Assembly (NCBI RefSeq): GCF_014645515.1
Contig: NZ_BMLW01000002.1
Coordinates: 248,001 to 312,000, forward strand
Reading direction: 5' to 3'
DNA: 64,000 nucleotides
Source of the DNA: Oceanobacillus neutriphilus
GTDB taxonomy: Bacteria; Bacillota; Bacilli; Bacillales; Amphibacillaceae
Part shown: positions 56,780 through 64,000 of the stretch, in pieces
How the letters are laid out: the number at the start of each line of letters is the position of its first letter
Numbering within the stretch: position 1 is the stretch's first letter
Program-made: the position numbers and the translations under genes
Notes under the pieces: generated by a model
What the model saw: only the letters and a program-made list of their open reading frames with translations
Databases searched by the model: none
Told to the model about the DNA's origin: nothing

Positions 56780-56805
56780 ATTGAGCAGGGGTAACCCTGC
56801 TCAAT
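56780..56805 (-). terminator. Isolated perfect hairpin
   Basis: ATTGAGCAGGG and CCCTGCTCAAT form an 11-bp stem with a GTAA loop; on the minus strand TATTTTAT follows. No intact gene precedes it, so it may mark a vanished one. Confidence 0.6.
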
Positions 56806-57204
56806 AAACCATTCAACCCAAGCTGTCTCTCCATTAGCTCGATTATTTTATCTCTATAGATTTCAGTCAATTTTCCTTTTAATACACCACCTCCATATGT
56901 TTCATATCAATAATTCATCAAAATAACTCTAAAGTACTGCGGATAAAATACATTAATTCATATTCACTTACACCATATGGCCAAGCTCTGGTTCAAGTCG
57001 GTACAAATTGTGCTCGATAAACTTGAACAATAGCTATATTTTTACCAATAGATTAATCCGTTTGGATAAAGAAACATTTTCTTGTTTAAATTTTTGAAAT
57101 TTGAATTAAAAACCGTCCTACACCTTCTAACGGTACCAGATAGAATTTTTATATGCTTAGTCCGTTTCAGTTAGCTTTTAATTGAGGTATATAAATGAAA
57201 AATA

Positions 57205-57242
57205 AAATATCCTGATACCATGCTTCGGTTATCAGGATATTT
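57205..57242 (-). terminator. Terminator of the licT-bglP-bglA operon
   Basis: AAATATCCTGATA and TATCAGGATATTT form a 13-bp stem followed by a T-rich tail on the minus strand. Confidence 0.88.
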
Positions 57243-57378
57243 TACTATCTACTTATGCTGTTTTAGTAGTCCTTCTAAAACATTTACTTCACATCGTACA
57301 TATTATATGCCAACAGCTAAAATACTAAGTCACTCCTAATCTGCAGCTTCCATAAACAGCTGAATTATCTCTATCCAA

Positions 57379-58836
<1,458 letters not shown>

Positions 58837-60675
58837 CTATTTTCCTACTTCAAATAGAACAGTATCAAGTGTAACGGCTCCATTCTCTTTAATGTTTTCC
58901 AGTGCATTCATTTGATCCGGATTAGTTACTATTACTGGTGTAGTAAGTTTATATCCTTCTGATAAAATGCTGTCTCGATCAAATTTTAATAATAATTCGC
59001 CTCGTTTTACTGTATCTCCATTCGATACTGCAGCCTCAAAGTACTTACCATTTAAGTTCACAGTGTCTAAGCCGACATGAATGAGTAATTCTGTTCCATT
59101 CGCTGATTTTAAACCAATTGCATGTTTAGAAGGAAACAGAGCTACTATAGTTGCATCAAATGGTGCCACGATTTCACCTTTGGTTGGAACAATAGCTGCT
59201 CCTTTACCAGCTACCCCGCTGGAAAACACATCATCTTCTACCTCGCTCAACGCTATTACGGTACCTTGTACCGGAGTATATACAGATAATTTTTCCTTGT
59301 TTGTCACTTCTGATTCAGATGTTGCTGTATTTGATTCAAAATCCTGCGTTTTTTCTTTTACTCCAAAGAAATACGCTAACACTCCACCAGAAATTAATGA
59401 TGCTAAAATCCCCACGAAATAACCAATATGCGGAGTATAAACTGGAATGGAAAATAAATTATGAAATACATAGGCATTCATAGTAACTCCAAAACCACCC
59501 AGAATTGCCCCTCCGATACCTCCAGATATCGCTACAATAGGAATCAGACGCTTATAGCGTAATACTATCCCATAGACAATTGGTTCCGTAACACCCGCAA
59601 GCAATCCTGTTATGGCAGTAGAACCAGCCAGAGAACGCATTTTAGAATGTTTTTTGGCTCTCAAGTAAAATCCGATTGCAATACCAATTTGAGCAAAAAC
59701 GGCAGCTAATGCCATGCCTTCTACAGGATCCCCGCCCATAGCGCTTAAATTATCTAATGTAATAGGCGTAAAGCCCCAGTGCAAACCAAACATTACCATG
59801 AATGTCATTCCGCCTCCAAGAACAATTCCTGAGAGAATGCTGCTTTGTTCATATAACCACATTACTCCTGATGATAACCCATCCCCAACGATTGTACCAA
59901 AAGGTCCAAAAATCATGACTGTAAGTGGAACCATAACTAATAAGCTGATCATTGGAACTGCAAAAAGCTGAATATCTTTATATATTATTTTCTTTAAAAA
60001 CTTATCTAGAAATTGATAGATAAATATGGCAATGAAGATCGGAAAAATGGTTGTCGCATAGTCTACAGCTTCAAGTGGCAGTCCCAGAAAATCTGTGTTC
60101 TGCACCTCAATTAAACCTGTAAAAGCTGGTTCCATTAAAGCTGCACCAATGGCGCCTCCCACGTACATATTTCCACCTAATTTCTTAGCCAATGTAATTC
60201 CTAAGAATATAGGCAAGAAATAAAAGATAGAGTTACTTGCTGCATTAAGAACGGCAAAAGTAGAACTAGCGTCTGAAATCAAACCCATTTCCGATAATAC
60301 TGTTAATAAAGCTTTTACCATACCTGCCCCGGCCATAGCTGGGATAAGTGGAGAAAAAGCTCCAGAAATGACTTCAAATATTGTATTTATACTAAACCTT
60401 TGTTTTTCTTTTGTGTTATTATCTTCTCCGAGACCGGCAATTGATTGGATGGTGAGATAATAATCGGACACTGCATTTCCAATAACAACTTGATACTGTC
60501 CACCGCTATTTACAACAGATAAAACAAAAGGAAGTTTTTCTAATTCCTCTTTATTCGCTTTAGAAACATCTTTTAAATTAAAGCGAAGCCGTGTTGCACA
60601 GTGAACTAAGCTATTTACATTATTTTTTCCTCCTATTAACTCAAGAATCTTTCTGCTTTCCTCTTCATATTTCAT
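58837..60675 (-). CDS. bglP: PTS beta-glucoside transporter EIIBCA (second)
   Basis: A 612-residue permease: EIIB with Cys in LVHCATRLRFN near residue 27, EIIC (about 100-430), EIIA with the active His in HVGLDTV near residue 540. It is second in licT-bglP-bglA. A RAT/terminator lies in its leader, so expression depends on LicT antitermination. LicT is in turn phosphorylated by this permease when no substrate is present, in known systems. Confidence 0.94.
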   Translation of the reverse strand: MKYEEESRKILELIGGKNNVNSLVHCATRLRFNLKDVSKANKEELEKLPFVLSVVNSGGQYQVVIGNAVSDYYLTIQSIAGLGEDNNTKEKQRFSINTIFEVISGAFSPLIPAMAGAGMVKALLTVLSEMGLISDASSTFAVLNAASNSIFYFLPIFLGITLAKKLGGNMYVGGAIGAALMEPAFTGLIEVQNTDFLGLPLEAVDYATTIFPIFIAIFIYQFLDKFLKKIIYKDIQLFAVPMISLLVMVPLTVMIFGPFGTIVGDGLSSGVMWLYEQSSILSGIVLGGGMTFMVMFGLHWGFTPITLDNLSAMGGDPVEGMALAAVFAQIGIAIGFYLRAKKHSKMRSLAGSTAITGLLAGVTEPIVYGIVLRYKRLIPIVAISGGIGGAILGGFGVTMNAYVFHNLFSIPVYTPHIGYFVGILASLISGGVLAYFFGVKEKTQDFESNTATSESEVTNKEKLSVYTPVQGTVIALSEVEDDVFSSGVAGKGAAIVPTKGEIVAPFDATIVALFPSKHAIGLKSANGTELLIHVGLDTVNLNGKYFEAAVSNGDTVKRGELLLKFDRDSILSEGYKLTTPVIVTNPDQMNALENIKENGAVTLDTVLFEVGK

Positions 60676-60713
60676 GTTAATAGTCCTCTCTTTTATAAAC
60701 TTTTTTTGAAATA

Positions 60714-60836
60714 AAAAAAGCGTGCCTAAAATTACAAATAATACGCAGCAAAGTATCTAAAAAGCGTAATCAAAACGCCCCTTGCCACTTATCATTTCTA
60801 ATTATTAGGTCACGCCTGCCTATCCAGTAACGATCC
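60714..60836 (-). promoter_or_regulatory. RAT antiterminator and overlapping terminator in the bglP leader
   Basis: The RAT lies at 60805-60836; on the minus strand it reads GGATCGTTACTGG, a short loop, then GCAGGCGTGACCTAA. Its 3' part GCGTGACCTAA can pair instead with TTTAGGCACGC (60721-60731 and flanking), which is followed by seven T. LicT binding would favour the RAT hairpin and allow read-through. Confidence 0.85.
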
Positions 60837-60838
60837 TT

Positions 60839-61678
60839 TTACTCAGATGATAATCTATTTAAATGTAAAGTCAGGTACATCAATTCATCCTTCGATATGC
60901 TCCAATTATATTTTTCGTCTAAATAATTCTTAATTTTCTCTGCACATTGATAATCATTTTTATATTGTAATTTTATGACAGATAACAGAGTGGAAGATTG
61001 AACGGAAACATTTTCTTTCGCTAACTGCCGCTTCACAAAGTACCGAATATGGGTAATAAATCGCCTGAAATGAACGGTTGCCTCGTTGAATTCTTTTCCA
61101 TAATGGTACTTAATGATATTTAAGATATTCTGAAGGATTTTCGAAATGAGAATAGTTTCTTCCATTCTACTTTCACCACTCGTTGCGTTGACATAGTGAA
61201 GCGTGATAAACGCTGCTTCCATATCTGGAATATAAATCCCCGTTTTCTCATTTAATAATTTTACTGCTTCCAGGCTAATTTCATATTCGAGTGGATAAAT
61301 TTCCTTTAACTCCCATTCCAGAGGAGTTCGAAATGATGCCCCTTCCTTCGCTCGCTTTAGCATAAAATTAATATGATCAGCCATATCCAGCAGACTGGTT
61401 TCGCTTACTTTTTTGGAAATTCTTTTTTCAAATAAAGAAAAGATTTCACTTGCTAGAGTAATGTCGAGATAATCAACTCTTTTCAGAATCTCTTCAAAGT
61501 CAGGCACCATATCTTTGTCTTTCACTTTCGAAGCAAATTGTTTCTCTATTTTTTGTTCCTCGATTTTATCTCCGGGAAATTTCCCAAAACCAACCCCTTT
61601 TCCCATTACAATTTCTTCTAAATCATATTTATTTTTAACCAATACTACATTGTTGTTAAAAACTTTGACGACTTGCAC
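60839..61678 (-). CDS. licT: BglG/LicT-type transcription antiterminator
   Basis: A 279-residue protein: an RNA-binding CAT domain (1-56) and two PTS regulation domains. The four regulatory histidines are present: His102 and His161 in PRD1, His210 and His272 in PRD2, matching the spacing in B. subtilis LicT. The start is GTG at 61678 with GGAGGCG upstream. A RAT precedes its own gene and another precedes bglP, so it is autoregulated in the same manner as E. coli bglG. Confidence 0.95.
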   Translation of the reverse strand: MQVVKVFNNNVVLVKNKYDLEEIVMGKGVGFGKFPGDKIEEQKIEKQFASKVKDKDMVPDFEEILKRVDYLDITLASEIFSLFEKRISKKVSETSLLDMADHINFMLKRAKEGASFRTPLEWELKEIYPLEYEISLEAVKLLNEKTGIYIPDMEAAFITLHYVNATSGESRMEETILISKILQNILNIIKYHYGKEFNEATVHFRRFITHIRYFVKRQLAKENVSVQSSTLLSVIKLQYKNDYQCAEKIKNYLDEKYNWSISKDELMYLTLHLNRLSSE

Positions 61679-61782
61679 CTATATCGCCTCCACTCGAACT
61701 GAAAACAAACAAAAAAGACCTGCCCCAAAATAAGATAATAAATTAGTGTAACTAATAAAAGCACACTTGTTTTACCATCCTA

Positions 61783-61814
61783 TTAGGTCACGCCTGCTTA
61801 TCCAGTAACGATCC
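61783..61814 (-). promoter_or_regulatory. RAT antiterminator in the licT leader
   Basis: It is nearly identical to the RAT in the bglP leader, one base differing (minus strand: GGATCGTTACTGG, then AAGCAGGCGTGACCTAA). A hairpin with GACCT/AGGTC and TTTTTT (about 61715-61725) may be the overlapping terminator. Confidence 0.8.
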
Positions 61815-61853
61815 TTTTAAGGATATACATATATTATTTCTAAATCTAATTAT

Positions 61854-61882
61854 ATAATACCTTTAAAATTTAACGTTGTCAA
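61854..61882 (-). promoter_or_regulatory. licT operon promoter
   Basis: TTGACA (61877-61882) and TATTAT (61854-61859) are exactly 17 bp apart. Transcription would start near 61847, about 33 nt before the RAT. Confidence 0.75.
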
Positions 61883-61989
61883 TTGAAAGAAGTTGAACAA
61901 CTAAATAGAATAAAAAGTGCAATTTCAATACAATAAACATATGCCATTTTATAAAACTAACAGCTATTCATCAAGGATTGGCAGAAGCA

Positions 61990-62030
61990 AAAAACCTTAA
62001 GAAAACAATTATTATTCTCCTAAGGTTTTT
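61990..62030 (-). terminator. Terminator of the third glucosidase gene
   Basis: AAAAACCTTA and TAAGGTTTTT form a stem followed by a T-run on the minus strand, 7 bp after the gene. Confidence 0.85.
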
Positions 62031-62036
62031 GGATTT

Positions 62037-63455
<1,419 letters not shown>

Positions 63456-63480
63456 TTAAAACGCTCCTTGCATAAATTAA

Positions 63481-64000
63481 TTATAAAACTTTTATTTTTA
63501 ACAGCGAATCTTCTCTATTTATAGAACCAAAATTTTCTGTTACTACATCAAGATAGGAAGCAGTATTCGTGATTACCATAGGTGTTGTTACTGGATAACC
63601 AGCTTTTTGAATCTTTTCAATATCAAATTCTAATAATTTTTGTCCTTTAGTAATTTTATCTCCTTGTTGGACAAAGGATTTGAAACCATCGCCATCTAAT
63701 TGAACAGTGTTTAATCCTACATGAATCAATATTTCTGCACCATCCTTACTAGTAATTCCAATAGCATGCAGTGAAGGAAATAATGTAGTAATAACCCCAT
63801 CTACCGGCGCGATAACAGTCCCCTCACTCGGAATAATTCCGGCTCCTTTTCCCAAAACTTCTAATGCAAAGGCTTCATCTTCCACATCTGACAAAGGAAT
63901 AACTTTTCCTTTAATAGGGCTTACCACTTCAATTGTTTCTAATTTTTGTTGCGTTTCTTTATTATCTGTATTAGTAATAGAAGCATTATTGATATTGTTT
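63481..64000 (-). CDS. PTS beta-glucoside transporter, EIIA end (5' part beyond window)
   Basis: About 173 codons are visible: a short Asn/Thr-rich linker, then an EIIA domain of the glucose type with SPIKGKVIPLSDVEDEAF, the active-site His in HVGLNTVQLDG, and a C-terminal TNTASYLDV. The EIIB and EIIC parts lie to the right. It is the gene preceding the third GH1 enzyme and is diverged from the other two EIIA domains. Confidence 0.92.
   Translation of the reverse strand, partial: NNINNASITNTDNKETQQKLETIEVVSPIKGKVIPLSDVEDEAFALEVLGKGAGIIPSEGTVIAPVDGVITTLFPSLHAIGITSKDGAEILIHVGLNTVQLDGDGFKSFVQQGDKITKGQKLLEFDIEKIQKAGYPVTTPMVITNTASYLDVVTENFGSINREDSLLKIKVL

Larger units (their letters stand above)
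56568..57378. other. Long intergenic region, about 810 bp
   Basis: No gene is recognised on either strand. It contains a perfect hairpin at 56780-56805 and the GH1 terminator at 57205-57242. A minus-strand frame over about 56750-56875 is open for about 45 codons but lacks a well-placed start. The region may hold debris of a lost gene. Confidence 0.5.

Noticed and set aside
56750..56875. Minus-strand frame of about 45 codons after a GGAGGTGG stretch
   Set aside because: The nearest start codon is about 18 nt from the site, and the frame runs through the orphan hairpin.

Overview
The window is AT-rich, densely coding bacterial DNA of a spore-forming Firmicute of the Bacillaceae, possibly the Oceanobacillus/Virgibacillus group (inference). 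The grounds are strong AGGAGG-type ribosome sites, TTG/GTG starts, sporulation and germination genes (sda, cwlJ), and operators typical of Bacillus regulators (CsoR, PerR, Fur, Rex, CcpA cre, LicT RAT). No rRNA, tRNA, CRISPR array, complete transposon or prophage was seen. Most genes lie on the minus strand.

Layout. 1-2550: copper resistance, csoR-copZ-copA (copA runs off the left edge), with four CsoR-type boxes. 2885-7935: an amino-acid racemase, an ABC-2 exporter with a TetR regulator, and a YczE-like membrane protein. 8121-14393: a beta-glucoside PTS operon under a cre-containing promoter and an RpiR regulator; besides the permease and a 6-phospho-beta-glucosidase it carries a lipoprotein histidine phosphatase and an arginase-fold protein. 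14662-19170: an IS91-type transposase scrap, a Lin0512 protein, sda flanked by a 16-bp inverted repeat, a P1B4 metal ATPase (PfeT/ZosA type) behind PerR and Fur boxes, and a PadR/DUF2812 pair with tandem operators. 19366-30622: membrane and envelope proteins (LCP ligase, MacB-like ABC exporter), two XRE proteins, a GNAT, and a DUF47/PiT phosphate transport pair.

30855-41718 is a glycoside import and catabolism locus: a YesMN-type two-component system, a CUT1 importer with a frameshifted binding protein, a YesL-like protein, ThuA, a Gfo/Idh/MocA oxidoreductase, the tail of a second one, and an AP-endonuclease-fold isomerase. The set resembles pathways that oxidise glycosides at C3 before cleavage; the substrate cannot be read from sequence.

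42319-48356: three maltose-acetyltransferase-like paralogues around a ROK regulator with a 42-bp palindrome, a VOC protein, a DUF4352 lipoprotein, an aldo/keto reductase and cwlJ. 48601-53520: a probably leaderless ArsR gene ahead of a paired YdcZ transporter, then a Rex-box-controlled unit (2-hydroxyacid dehydrogenase, lactate permease, cupin). 53578-56567: a decayed metallophosphoesterase and a two-component system. 57379-64000: a second beta-glucoside locus, licT-bglP-bglA with two RAT antiterminator sites, preceded by a third glucosidase and the EIIA end of another permease that runs off the right edge.

The recurring theme is aryl-/beta-glucoside and other glycoside use: three GH1 enzymes, three beta-glucoside EII proteins and one ABC importer in 64 kb. 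Four genes are decayed or frameshifted.
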